Part shown: in pieces, positions 1-11,998 of the stretch
How the letters are laid out: each line of letters opens with the position of its first letter
Numbering within the stretch: the first letter of the stretch is position 1
NCBI GenBank assembly: GCA_016584495.1
Contig: WAID01000004.1
Coordinates: 3,410,001 to 3,474,000 of the forward strand
Length of the DNA: 64,000 nt
Direction: 5' to 3'
Source: Celoporthe dispersa
Lineage: Eukaryota > Ascomycota > Sordariomycetes > Diaporthales > Cryphonectriaceae
Notes under the pieces: model-generated
What the model saw: the letters and a program-made list of their open reading frames with translations, nothing else
Told to the model about the DNA's origin: nothing
The model's database searches: none
Translations under genes and position numbers: made by a program

Positions 1-1228
1 TCCTGATCAGTCCGTCTAGGCATCGCTTAGGGGAGGCGCAGGCTGCGTCACAGATAATATACCGGTGCGACGGTTTGCGCTTGTGCTGGTGGGCCGTCGC
101 AGGGACGGGGATCGTCCTTGGGCGAGTTCACGACGACAGCTCCCCTAGCATGTACAGCCATGCGCGGGATGCACTCGATGAGCGGTTTGTCAGCTCGCCG
201 TGCTGCCCCATAGCTGGACGGGTAGGGAAAATTTGACACCACGATATCCACATGACTAGCGATGCAGAATAGAAGCGACGGCGATGGATGAGAATAGAAT
301 CTCGTCGACCTGACACCGCTAGCAGGATTCTTGAGTCTTGACAGCCCGTTGCTATCAATTTATATGGCATACGAGATGTGACTAGGATGGAAACAGATCA
401 AGAGAAATTTCTTGCCTGCTGGGGAATTGAATCCCTCCGAGGTTCCTTCCCACTTCCTGTGTTTTACAGCAGAGCAGCATCCCGTTCCAAAAGGCCCCGG
501 TTCGTTCAGGGCCCTAAACGGGTTTCCTGGCCTGTAGAGGCCCCCTAGGCCGGCTGACGTTATAGCGCCTCAGTAGTTGCCTCCCCCAATCTTTTCCTTC
601 CCGGTATTTCACGCAGAGCCAATTAGATGCCCTGCTCTGGCCCGAGAAGCCCCCGCTGTTTGGAATAGTGCAGCAAGCAAAGCCCGCTGGAGTTCGGTCC
701 TACACGTCCGCCGTAACACTGCCAGTCCACCCCCAAGACCCAAGGCGTAGGCAGGCCCCAGCAGGATCCGTGAACTCCCTCCGTCGCACCCCCCCGCTCC
801 CTCTCCCGAATCGCAAAATCAATATCAACTCCAAATTTCTCTGCCACACTCTTCCCCCCTTCCACCCTTCCCACCACTTCCTCCTCCCACCTAATTTTTG
901 TTTTTTCCTTCCTTTCCCAGGGACATTTACTTACTTCACCTTGAATCGCGCGTTTGTTTGACGGCTTCACTGTCGTCAAATGAACCTGCAATTGCGCATT
1001 CCCCTTTCTTTACGTGTAAGTTGACTCATCTCTCTGTTCGATGACGCTCTGTGTTCGCCTCGGCCCCGAGAAAAAGTTGCACGCCCTGCCCTCAGAGCCT
1101 TGACGTGCTTTTGCGCCGCAGCTTGCTCCCCATGAATCTCCCTCAGCACTTTCAGATCCGGACAGTTCGTGTTGCTGACTTGAGAAATGCTATTTCTACA
1201 GTACTCCCCACCGAAAGGCTTCAGCTAA
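1..1228. other. Left-edge intergenic DNA and promoter of the PPR gene
   Basis: I see no convincing gene here. The strand upstream of the PPR gene becomes strongly pyrimidine-rich at about 780-960, which is typical of fungal promoters and leaders. Short reading frames on both strands overlap this tract but have low-complexity Pro/Ser/Phe composition and no recognisable domain. A 65-codon frame at 1051-1248 runs into the PPR start in a different frame and could be an upstream ORF in the leader. Confidence 0.5.
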
Positions 1229-4200
1229 ATGCCTGGGTCCATCTATAACAACCTATACGCGAGCTTTATCCGTTCTGGATTCACAAAATCCTTCACCCAC
1301 GGCTACGCACAATCCGTCGTAGCTGCTACACACCCTCATGTTCTAAACTCCCAGAGCCGGCCGTCCTTTGCGGCCCGGAAGCGCCAGACAAACAGCCGCC
1401 TCAGCCGCCTCCAGCAGTTCCAGAGCGCGTTCCACACCAGCTCCCACCAGTCGGCCGGTCTCCCCGTCGAGCACCGCCATGAGAAGCTCAGCACCAACCA
1501 TGGAGGCCTAGACGCCTACTTCGAGACCCTACAGAAGAAGGAGGCCGCAGAGAAGGGCGAGGAGGGTGAGGAGGGTGAGAGGACTGGGTCCAGTTCCAGT
1601 TCCCCAACCGCATCGAGTGGAAGCCATCTCCGGCTGCCATCCTGCTGGGGCCGGATGGGAAAGCACTCGAGACCGCTGACGAGGCGGCCCAGGATGGCGT
1701 TAGCGAGCCTGGTCTCCTCTCTGAGGACCAACAGGCAGCCCTTGCCCAGGTCGACGCAGCTCTCGAGAAGGAACTCGACGCCGCCAGCGATGTGGACCTG
1801 GTGCGGGGGGCCGAGGCGCAGGAGGCATCGCTGGCAGGCGTACCAACACAGCTCGCCGAGACGCTCAGCGCGCCCGCCACGCCTGTATCACGGGCACGAA
1901 CGCCTGCAAGCGTGGCCCGATCCGCCACCCCGCCGGTCGACCCCCAGGCACAGAGCTATGCCGACCACCTCACGAAGCTCTCCGAGACGGGGCGCTATGC
2001 TGAGATACCGGCTGTGTTCGAGGCCATGCTAGTGGCCAGCATCCGGCCCCCTGGCGACGTCGTACAATGCCCTTCTCATGGCTGCCATCCACCTGCCGTC
2101 CGAGAAGATCGAGATCGTCTCCAAGGCTCTGGACGTCTATGCTGATATGATGCGGCGGAGGGTCAAGCCCGACAGCGACACTTACAACATCCTTGTCGGT
2201 CTTCTGGCCGCCCGGTCCCTCGAGGTGTCCTCGCTGAAGAAGAGGCTGGAGGACAAGCGTGTTCGGTATGGCGGTATGGACGAGCCCGGCAAGTTCATGT
2301 TCGCCTCGACCGAGCTCGAGCACGCGATCCTCTGCGAGGACGACCGGCTGGACCTGGCCATGAAGCTCTTCAAGACCTCGGTCACCTCGCAGAGCGATGC
2401 ATTCTCTCCCGAGACCTACCACCAGCTCATCTCGGCATGTGCCCAGTCTGGGCGTGTCAACGACATGCTCTCGCTCTACGAGCACATGGAGATGAACAAG
2501 GCCACGCCTTTTTCTGCCGTCTTCCCTGCGATGATCACAGCCTTCGCCAACTGCGGAGATCTCGTCAGCGCGGTTGAATGCTACAACGAGTACCGGGCCC
2601 TCGCCATCGCTAACGACAAGGGCGAGGCGACCCTGCATGACCGCCTTGACTCCCAGGTCTACGCCTCCGTCATCAATGCATATGTCATCTCGGACAAGAT
2701 GGACGGTGCCATGAAGTTCTACAAGAAGATCGTGCAAGAGTACGAGGTCCGTGCCTCCGAGATCAAGGATGCGATCATCAGCCTCGGCTTCGTCAAGGGC
2801 TTTGAGCACCGGGGTATCTACCAGGAGGCTTTCCGCTGGGCTCAGGCTATCGAGGACGAGTCACGAGCACAGGCCATGGCTGAATTGGCAGTTGCTGCGG
2901 CCGACAGTGGGGACAAGCACACTGCCGTGGCTGCATTCAGCAGCATGTCGGTCAAGCATGGCGACGTGGCCACACCCGCAATGGCTCTCCTGGCCATGAG
3001 TGTCCGCGACGGCGGCGTCACGGAGGCTTGGCAGTACTGGCAGGTCCTGAGCAGCCCTGACATGGCTGTTGGAGCCTCTTTCATAGAGCCTACAGCCATG
3101 TTTGCTGTTGCCCTGATCGGCTCAGGCCAGGTCGCTGAAGGCCTGAAGGAGTCCGACCTCATGTTCCAGCGCATCCGCCAGTCCAGCCCGAATGATGCGC
3201 ATCTGGCATCCGAGGTTGAGGAGGGTGTTGATTTCGTGGCGCGCTACATGACATCCCGCGGTATAGCAGACCCTCGAGAAATGGCCTCACAGACATCCGC
3301 TCCCACACCGACCTTCGCCACTTCTCCGTACGGCTCATCCGGTTCCGTCTCGAGCTTTGAGGACACCTTCGATCCGTATGCGCACAACACCGACTTCAGA
3401 GGCTCGACTCTCATCTCGGACGAGCTCGAGGGTGCCCATGGCCGAAAGGGCTCCAGGCTCAACGATGCTCTCACCCGGTTCCGGAACATGCGCCGCGCCG
3501 GTCGCCACCCACGCTACATCACGTACGCCAAGCTTATCGCAGCCGCGGCGCGCGATGGCAAGATGGATCTCTGCCACGATATTCTCAACATGGCCCGGAC
3601 TGACGTCCCTCTGATGCCTCAATACGCTGTGGTCTGTTACGGCTGGTCCTCGATTCTGGATGCCATGGTTGGCGCGTGCCTGAACCTGGGCCGCCGAGCC
3701 CATGCCGAGCAGTTCCACCAGGAGCTGCTGGATATGGGTGCTACACCCTCTGCCAACACATACGGCCTGTACATCACCACGCTCAAGGAATCCACCAAGA
3801 CCTTTGACGAGGCTTCGGAGGCTGTCAAGATCTTCCACCGCGCCAAGTCCGAGGGTGTCGAGCCCAGCTCCTTCCTGTACAACGCTCTGATCGGCAAGCT
3901 GGGCAAGGCTCGTCGCATCGACGACTGCCTTTTCTACTTTGCCGAGATGCGCGCCCTCGGTATCAAGCCCACCTCTGTCACCTACGGCACCATCGTCAAC
4001 GCCCTCTGCCGGGTGTCCGACGAGAAGTTTGCGGAAGAGCTCTTCGACGAGATGGAGTCCATGCCCAACTACAAAGCTCGGCCTGCCCCGTACAACAGCA
4101 TGTTGCAGTTCTTCCCTGACGACCAAGCGAGACAAGTCCAAGGTCCTGGCATACTATGCCCGCATGAAGGCCAAGAACATCGCTCCCACGTCGCACACCC

Positions 4201-4784
4201 ACAAGCTGCTGATTGACACCCACGCCACTCTGGAGCCCGTTGACATGAAGGCGGCGGAGGCGGTTCTGGAGACGGTCAATGCAAATGGCAAGCCCGAGGC
4301 CGTGCACTACGCATCCCTGATTCATGCCCACGGCTGCGTCCTGCACGACATGGAGGCTGCTCGCAAGACCTTTGATCAGGTCATGGGAAATCCCTCCGTT
4401 CCTGCTTCCGCTTGTCTCTTCCAGGCCCTCTTCGAGAGCATGGTCGCCAACCACTGTGTCGCCGACACCGAGCCACTCCTTGCAGAGATGCGCCGCCGCA
4501 GGGTCGAGCTGACGCCCTACATCGCCAACACACTGATCCATGGTTGGGCTTCCGACGGCAACATCTCCCGAGCTGAGGACATCTACGGAGCTGTTGGCCG
4601 CGAGCGTCGTGAGCCGAGCACATATGAGGCGATGACGCGCGCGTACCTCGCTGTTGAGAACCGGGAGAAGGCCAAGGGTGTCGTCACCGAGATGATGGGC
4701 CGTGGATACCCCGGCGCTGTTGTCGGCAAGGTGGTCGAGCTCCTGGGTGGTGGTGAGCAGGATGCTTCGTCGATGGCGATATAA
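1229..4784 (+). CDS. Mitochondrial pentatricopeptide-repeat protein (CYA-5-like), with three frame breaks
   Basis: This is a large helical-repeat protein probably acting in mitochondrial RNA maturation or translation; fungal relatives such as Neurospora cya-5 are needed for cytochrome oxidase. The first ~70 residues are rich in Arg, Ser and His, lack acids and end in FHTSS, as in a mitochondrial presequence. From about residue 230 onwards repeated ~35-residue helical pairs appear, with motifs such as TYNILVGLL, YASVINAYV, FLYNALIGKL and VTYGTIVNAL. The gene has no evident intron but changes frame three times: at about 1577-1585 (one base missing before DWVQFQFP), in the C run at 2047-2051 (one extra base) and in the CCC at about 4115-4119 (one extra base before LTTKRDKS). 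Correcting these gives exactly 1,185 codons. Codon use is uniform throughout, which favours sequencing error over decay. The family call is firm; the CYA-5 orthology is tentative. Confidence 0.85.
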
Positions 4785-5879
4785 ACGTCGTCTACGGGAG
4801 CATGTTTCCCCATCGCCTAGCCCGACCCTGATGATGCTCTTCGAGTGTCACGCCTGCCAATTTGTTTAACAGATTCATTTGATACCCCTTACCTTGCCCA
4901 GTCGGCGAGACACATTCGAATCGGCTGTGTGGAGAGACACAGATGGCCACCAGATGGTTATACTGGATTTTCCTCCCCTTGATTTCCTTTGTCGGATCTG
5001 GGAGCGTCTGCTTTTCTTTTATTTTTTTTATTTGGTTCTCTGCGTCTGGCGTTTAACCGGGATCAAAATTTGCCAAGCGGCCGCGCTCACACACGAGGCG
5101 CTGGCTGGGGGACCGGGGACAATGAGGCTGGCTGGTCCCGTGAAAGGCCTGGGGCGGACGGGATACCTAGGTCGGAGGGCCAGGGGAATGTTTCTTTTGT
5201 TTTTAACGGGATGCAGTCGAAGTGTAATCTTCCTGCATGCATTTTTCTTGTCTTGTTTTTTTTTCTTCTTTTTTTCTCTCTTCGCCATGGTGTGGTCTCT
5301 GCTAGAGCCATGCATATTAGACAAATCTCCACTCTGCATATAAAAGGCGAAAGAATTTGGGCATAGCTTCAAGCAACGGGCGTGGAGACGAAGGAAACGG
5401 GTCTCGGAACGGATGGATGGCACGGACACAACGGCAGACAGCCGAAGAAGGTATTCTAGGTTTTTGTGTCTGTCTTGTTGGTTGGGATTGTATGATACCA
5501 AGATGCCGGGAAGGCAAGGCTGGGTGGATTGTATATTAGACATTGAAATGCCAGAAGCTTTGATGTCCAGTCTTTTGTCTCATTGCAATAATTGTGAAAC
5601 TCATACGTTACTACCTGTGTGACTGACTTCACTCATCCGTAATGTTAACGCAGATTTTCTTTGTAGATGACGAAGATGATAGTCAAGACTCAGATATTGC
5701 TGAATACTTGAGTAATACTGGACAGAGCCTCTCTACCTCCTAGGATCAAGGCCACCAGATAATTAATTAGCGGGTATTTCCATCACTACGCCATCATTCA
5801 TTCATAAACCCCAACCGGGCCCCTTCTTCCTCCTCCCCTCCCTCACATCAACGACTTCTTCAAGCCAGGAGTTGTCCCC
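4785..5879. other. Intergenic region between convergent genes
   Basis: This lies between the 3' ends of the PPR gene and the sugar transporter. It contains T-rich stretches (about 5010-5040 and 5247-5280) that fit 3' untranslated sequence. Short frames on both strands have no domain features. I see no gene. Confidence 0.5.
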
Positions 5880-7922
5880 TCAGACAGCCGACGTCTCCGC
5901 CTTCTGCTCATCCACAATCTCCCTCTTCTCAAGGCCACCCTGGGCCTGTGCACCAGCAAAAGTCTTGGTAGGGCGCCACTTGGCCGAGGTGCGCGGAGTC
6001 GTCTCCTCCATCATCAGATCGACCTGCTCGAGGGACAGGCCCTTGGTCTCGGGCACGAGGAAGTACGTATAGACAAAAGCGCACGTGCAGAGCGCAAACC
6101 AGACGAAGAAGACGGAGGAGACCAGGGCGTCGACCATGTACGGCGTGATGACGGCGATGATGAGGTTCCACAGCCAGTTGGACGCAGTAGACAGAGCGAC
6201 GCCGCGAGAGCGGATGGGCAGAGGGAAAATCTCGCCGATGACAATCCAGGCGCCGGGGCCCCAGGTCGTCGCGAAGGAAAAGATGAAGATGGCGATGAAG
6301 GCGATCTGGGCTTTCACGGCGGCTGGGTTGTCGGCTGCGGTGCCGCCCACGACGCTCGGATCAGCATGTGTGTAGTTGAAGCCGACAGTGACGCCGACGA
6401 CGGCCACGATCAGCTGGCAGATCAGCATGGAGAGGGCGCCCCAGAGGAGCATGGGACGACGGCCCCAGGACTCGACGCCCCAGAAGGCGAAGGGGGTGGC
6501 GAGGCAGTTGACGACGTTGAAGATGACGGAGAGGAGGAACTCGTTGGACACGGCGCCGGTTGACTTGAGGAAGGGCGTGCCGTCTATATTTTATTTACAC
6601 GTCTTGGTTAGCAGATGTGGCCAACAACAATCTCCTCCTGCATACACAGTGGCGAGAAACAAAGAGACGGCTTACAGTAGAAGATAAAATTGACACCAGT
6701 CCACTGCTGCATCATCTGCAGCGACGTGCCGAGAATAGTCTTGCGGAGGTTCGAGTTGGACTTCCAGAGCGAGCCCGAGAAGCAGGCAGCCCAGCTGCCA
6801 AACCAGGTCGTCGATGGGATCAGCCTCTTCTCGTACTCCTCGTTGGCGACGATCTCAGCGAGCTCGAACTGCACGAACTCGGACTCCTCGGGCTGGCCGC
6901 GAAGGGTGGAGAGGGCGTGTCTCGCCTTGGCCAGGTTGCCGCGCTTGACAAACCACCTGGGCGAGTCGGGCAGGAAGATGATACCCGTGCCGAGGATGAC
7001 GGCCCAGATGAACTGGATACCGATGGGCAGCCGGTACGAGGAGCGGGTAGTCCAGTCTGAGGTCGAGTAGGTGATGCAGGCGGCGACGAGGAGGCCGATG
7101 GTGATGCAGAATTGGTATCCGGCCACGAGGGCACCGCGGACCTTGCGAGGACACTGTGTCGTGTGTAAGAAAGAAGTTTTTTATTTCTTCTCTTTTTTCC
7201 TTCTTCTTCTTCTCCTCCTACTAATCCCCAGTCTAGCCAACCGAGGAGAATATAACAAGAGCTCAAAAACAAGAAGAAAAGAAAGAGAGGGAGAGAAAAA
7301 AGAAAAACATGCTAAAGGCTGGGGTTCTATAGACTTACAATTTCGGACATGTAAAGGATAACGGTGGCACTTTCAAAACCAGTACCAAGACCAGCAATCA
7401 GACGGCCAATGACAATCTCAGCGTAGGCATCACCATCGCCGGTAATAATCTCGATAATAACACCCACGACGAAGATGACACAGGCCATGATCACGGTCCA
7501 TTTTCTTCCCATGAAGTCGGCCACGTCGCCGGCTGCGAGAGCGCCCAGAAACGTACCGACAGACATGATGGAGACGATGAGCGACTCGGTGCTGGACTTG
7601 AGCTCGGTGGCATTGGGGCCCTCGATCACGTTGATCCAAACCTGGTTTTTTTTAGATTTTTTCAACCGTCAGCACTCTCAACGAGAAGAAAAAACCTTGA
7701 CGTCCGGCTCTCTCTACTTACGTCCATAGCGTTGACATTGCTAATGTATCCCGTATCATAACCATAGAAGATACCACCAAGCGCCGCAAAGGCGCACATT
7801 AGATATGCTTTCCATGTCACGGGGGCCTCGATCCGTTCGATATCGGTGGTCGCCGCCAGGCCGTCGACAGCCAGACCTTCGTTGGTCGTGTGCTCGGCTT
7901 CAGCTGTGGGCTCGGACGCCAT
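5880..7922 (-). CDS. MFS sugar (hexose) transporter, four exons
   Basis: This is a plasma-membrane sugar/H+ symporter or facilitator of the fungal hexose-transporter family. Exons on the minus strand are 7922-7722, 7641-7339, 7153-6676 and 6583-5880, all with GTAAG-type donors and AG acceptors; they join to 562 codons including stop (561 aa). Diagnostic motifs in order are GGIFYGYDTGYI in the first helix, DFMGRKW in the cytoplasmic loop 2-3, GRLIAGLGTG, YQFCITIG, PDSPRWF before the central loop, QQWTGVNFIFYY (created by splicing exons 3 and 4), WGRRPM, and PETKG followed by LSLEQVD at the end of the last helix. Length and helix count match the family. The first three introns are about 80-185 bp. 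No frame damage is seen. The substrate cannot be told from sequence alone, but a monosaccharide is most likely. Confidence 0.93.
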
Positions 7923-9559
7923 GGTGGAGAGCAGTGCTTGTTACCAGAGATGAGAAGGGCGAGAGGGTTGATTCTCTGATCTTGCAAAGAAGCCAGAGGA
8001 AAGAGAGAGAGAAAAAAGTGGGAGTCCCCGCCTTGGTAAAATAAGAGAGACTACTATTGCTCTGTATTAATTATAATAAAAGGGTGAGAGCCCTCGAAAA
8101 GATGGCAACCCTCGGTCGGGGGGGGCGGTAGAGGAAGTATTTCTCTTTCTTATTCACCTTTTTCTCTCTTTGGTTGGGATCTGCATTCCTCCTCGCATCC
8201 TTTCTGTAACCTTCCCCCAGGCTTGGTACCATAGTACTGGATGGAACCGATGGGTTGGGAAAATCCGGGGCCCCGTGGCCACCAGCATGGGGTATCATGC
8301 AGAGTGTGGATCCGGTGGGATGAAGGTTGGGTCGATAGATTTGGAGAAGGGCCGAAAGGCCGCGTTGACAACAACAACCTACTCAGCCTTTTTTCTTCTC
8401 CTCTGTTTCCTTCTCCTGCGGCGGGACGTCGTGTTATTGGTGGCTCACGCCCCCCCCTTCCCCAGTCTCCCGCTCGCATGAGAGACAACACACCACAAAG
8501 ACCGTGGCAGGATCAGACTGGAGGCCGACCAACCAAAGGCGCCCCCATCCGATTCAGAAAGATTAACCGTGATGTGCCCGCAATCTTAGCATTCCCTTCT
8601 GGGGCTTCTCCGGCGAGACTCTGCAGGACCATCTCAGTCATAAACCACACCCTAGTCCCGAGGCCAGCTTGGCCTGCTTCAGATTGACTCTGACGTGCAT
8701 AGAGCCCAGGTACTACGTAGTATTCGGTCTGTGTGTGTGTGCATAGTAGGTGACCTTGATATGTTAACATTACAGGACAGATGCAAATGTGACGAGTCTT
8801 TCCAGAGAGCCAGGCCAATGAGCATGCATAACTCAGCTTAAATGTGTTGGAACACGAAAATTAAGCACTGTATCTCTCCCCATACCAGTTTCGTCTGGTG
8901 GCGCTACCGAAGCGGTCGGTCTGGCTACCCCCTTACCGTTTTTTCTTTTTTTTTTTTTTTTCCTTCCCTCTCTTTTCATTCTTTCTCGTATAGAGTACGT
9001 CGATACGATGATAGTACCTCCTTTAGGTCAAGTTCCCGGGCGGCCTCCATGTCGGTGTTACTTCTAACTACCACACGGTGCCCGTCTTATAAAACATCAT
9101 CCTACACGCAATCCAACAAGATGCCGAGGAACGCGATGTGCGGTGTCATGCCATGAGCCGTGTCAGACCATGCCCAAGCGCTGTTGGGAATAGACGTCTT
9201 TTCAGTGAGAGAGAGAGAGGGCGGGAGAGGGCGGGAGAGAACATCATCTATGCGATATTAGTGTGGCTGGCGGTCACACGCCGGTCCCTTTTCTACCTAG
9301 GCAGCTAGGTTATGCCGTCTCAGCCGTGCCGGCTCAGGTTCGGCCTCACCCTCTTATTCCCGAACAACGGCCGAGGAGGATCTGGGAGGAAAAGAAAAAA
9401 CGTTGCGTGATGGAGGGTCGTGCTGTTCTGCATAGGCCGTGCATCTTAGGGAAGAGAAGCCTGGGCGAGGCAACATGTCTGAAGGAGGAGAGAGGGCTTC
9501 CCACGCCGGCCACCGCTCGGCCCTACCCAGGGGTCTGTCTACCTAGACATGGCTGCATC
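7923..9559. other. Intergenic region upstream of the sugar transporter
   Basis: This is gene-free as far as I can see. It begins with the transporter promoter (A/G-rich near 7980-8030), followed by mixed sequence with a T-run at 8940-8963 and a short GA-rich repeat with two similar 10-11 bp units at 9208-9240. ORFs here are short and composition-driven. Confidence 0.5.
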
Positions 9560-11420
9560 TCCTCCCCTCCCTGGCCTCAGTACAGCAGATGTCAGACCAA
9601 TCGGAAGTCTGGGTCTCTGTCTCCCTCCCCAAAGCTGCTTCTCCAACTCATCAGAAATAAGTCACCAGGCCACAGGTGCTAGTGCACATGGCATCAGAAA
9701 GGGTGGCCTGCCTGCCTGTCTGGCTGCTATTGGAGACATGGGGTGTCCCTTGGGGTCGCCAGTCTGTTCTCTGGGTCATCTTGAGGCTGGATGAAACTGC
9801 TCAGATGGACCCAGAGATTTGGGGACACCATTACCGGGTTCAGCAGCCTGGCACGATTGCTTCCCTACACAGACAATAACCTTAAATGAGAAGAGAAGCA
9901 ATTGCCCAGACCAAGCAGCTTTTCTCGAGATCCAACATGGAGCTATCGCCAAGCAGAGTTGGAGAACGAGATGACAGCCATAAGCAGCTCCCCTCGGAAC
10001 ACACAATAATCACGAGCCAAGTACCCATTTCCCATGCACCGGGCCGGTCTGATCAGATGTCACAAGCAAGAGCATATCAGCCCTAGCACCCCTGCTGAGG
10101 ACTCGAGGTCTCATGCAGGGTCGAGACTACATTATATAGTAATACCACTAGACCTACTGGAGCTGGTCATGAGAGTCGACAGTGAGCCTCACTCAAAACT
10201 AATGGCTTTCCAAACTGAGGGCTCAGCCTAGGCTCTTTGGAAGAGAATATCATCATCTTACTATGGGCATTGAAGCCTCAGGTACAGGGCTGCCTACAAT
10301 TTTACAATACTATGCAAGTTCACATGAAATGCCATTCAGAATGGGCCTTTTTGAAAGGAAAAAAAGATTGTGAATCCATGTTCTTGATCAGATATCGGGG
10401 CCCTCACAGCCCTCAAAGTCACAATGACAGCTGAAGCTGGGATGAGCATCATGACCAGGACTTCCTAGTCAACAGTGAGCTGTAATTATAAACCAGAGTA
10501 GAAAGACTTGACTGGCAAGGAATATATGGCTCTTGCATGATTAATACTAATACAGAGAATCCTCTGCTCTACACAGCCTGCCTTAATCTTCTCATCAAGT
10601 AGGACCTTAAACTGGTCAGAAGCCATCCTGGCATGGGAGCCAAGATGAGTGTCGTCAAAAGGATGGGTCACTTGGTGCTGCCCAGGGTCCTGTTTCTTGC
10701 CAAGAGAAAACTGACGATCCAACACCATGAAGCGATTGCAACCTTGCCCCTTCAAGAGTAGTGAAACCTTGGCATCTGCAAGGCTGAAAATATTTGACTA
10801 CCCAGGTAGTACGAGGCCGATGGATTTATGGACTGGATATTCATTCCTAGCAAGTATGAAGTAACTGGACCTCTGCAGATGGTGGTGGTGGACTACTTTG
10901 AGTATGTGTTTAGTCAACAGTGAGCCTGGAAGATGTCACAAATCTTGACCCATGTGCTCTAGTCAGCTTCTCATCGGCATACATCAAGCGCAATTTCGCC
11001 TAAACATATTAGACACAAAAGACATCTCTAGTCTCATCTTTCTCATTTGGTCAGTGTGCAGCAAGATGCATGTGGTTGGTGAGAATGATGGAGAACTACA
11101 TGATGGAAAAAGTATCACCAGTCTTGCATATGATACATCTACCAGGAAGAAAACTGCGGACCAAATTTCCTCTTCTACATACCTTCATGTTTATTGGCTA
11201 ACCAGTAGCGGCTTGATCTTCTTTTCTCTCATCTGCTATAGCTATAACTCCTACTACAGTGCATGGCTTGCTGCAAAGCTGGATGGCACTCTCCTGCCGG
11301 TCTGAACGATCAATCTGCAGGTGACAACGTGTGAATATTCACCCAGCCAACCTCAATCAATCAATTTGCAGATATAGCCCAACCCAAGAAACTCGCTACC
11401 ACAACAGATCTCAAATGTCA
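9560..11420. other. CpG-depleted, gene-free block (possible decayed repeat)
   Basis: CpG is nearly absent: by hand I count 7 CpG in the 720 bases 10261-10980, whereas one 60-base line of the neighbouring DBP7 gene (12721-12780) has 9. CA and TG dinucleotides remain common, so this is not the usual CpA-to-TpA pattern of ascomycete RIP. Several 60-120 codon frames exist (for example 10486-10755 minus and 10952-11305 plus) but none shows a family I recognise. A 13-base motif GTC(A/G)ACAGTGAGC occurs three times, near 10176, 10469 and 10912, always on the plus strand. I interpret the block as old, mutated non-genic or transposon-derived DNA; its origin is not proven. Confidence 0.5.
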
Positions 11421-11998
11421 ACACTTGTTAGCTCAACGGTTACGACGCACAATTAATTTCAGGTAACACTTGTTCAATTCTTGCTGATCACTTTTAAAAA
11501 AAAAAAATACAGGACACCAACAACCCCCTTTACTATTACCAAAAAGGCCGCACCATACTTGGACGGATCCAGATTCACCTGTGTCCCGTCATGTGTGTGA
11601 GCTTGCTTGACACCATATCTTATAATTTGTACTCCATACGGATCCAGGCGGATTCTCATTTTCGTTGAATAGCTGGAAGAGGGCTTCTAATGGCATAGGG
11701 CAATTGAAAGATCGTAAGTGCTAACTCTCCATCATTGGTCTGACCATTGAGATAACAGGTGTTGGCTTGAGATCATTTTTTTTTCTCTCCCTGTCTCTCT
11801 TTTCCACTCTCCTTTGTCACTTGGTACTTGGGTACTTAGAGACAAGGTTTTGGCAGATCTTTCCCCCTCTTCTTTCTCTTTTAAAACCTTCATTTCTTTT
11901 CAGCCAAGAGGTGCAACTATGGGTAGAAGAGATATTTAATGATGTATTGTGAGACGTGAAATGCAATGCATAGATTGAAGAGGGTAATAAGAGACGCT
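11421..11998. other. Intergenic region downstream of DBP7
   Basis: This is AT-rich DNA with an A-run at about 11495-11507 and a CT-rich tract at 11785-11815. A tRNA-like stretch at about 11427-11493 is discussed among rejected items. No gene is supported. The part next to 11998 is presumably the DBP7 3' untranslated region. Confidence 0.4.

Noticed and set aside
1970..2809. 279-codon minus frame inside the PPR gene
   Set aside because: Antisense shadow; the opposite strand carries conserved PPR motifs.
10486..11305. Possible transposon reading frames in the CpG-poor block
   Set aside because: I looked for reverse-transcriptase, integrase and transposase motifs in the visible frames and found none. 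There are also no evident terminal repeats within the block.
11421..11495. tRNA-like stretch with a TAGCTCAACGGTTA box-A-like and a TGTTCAATTCT box-B-like sequence followed by a T-run
   Set aside because: The two internal promoter-like boxes are plausible, but I could not form acceptor, anticodon and T stems; the anticodon region does not pair. At best it is a degraded tRNA-like relic.
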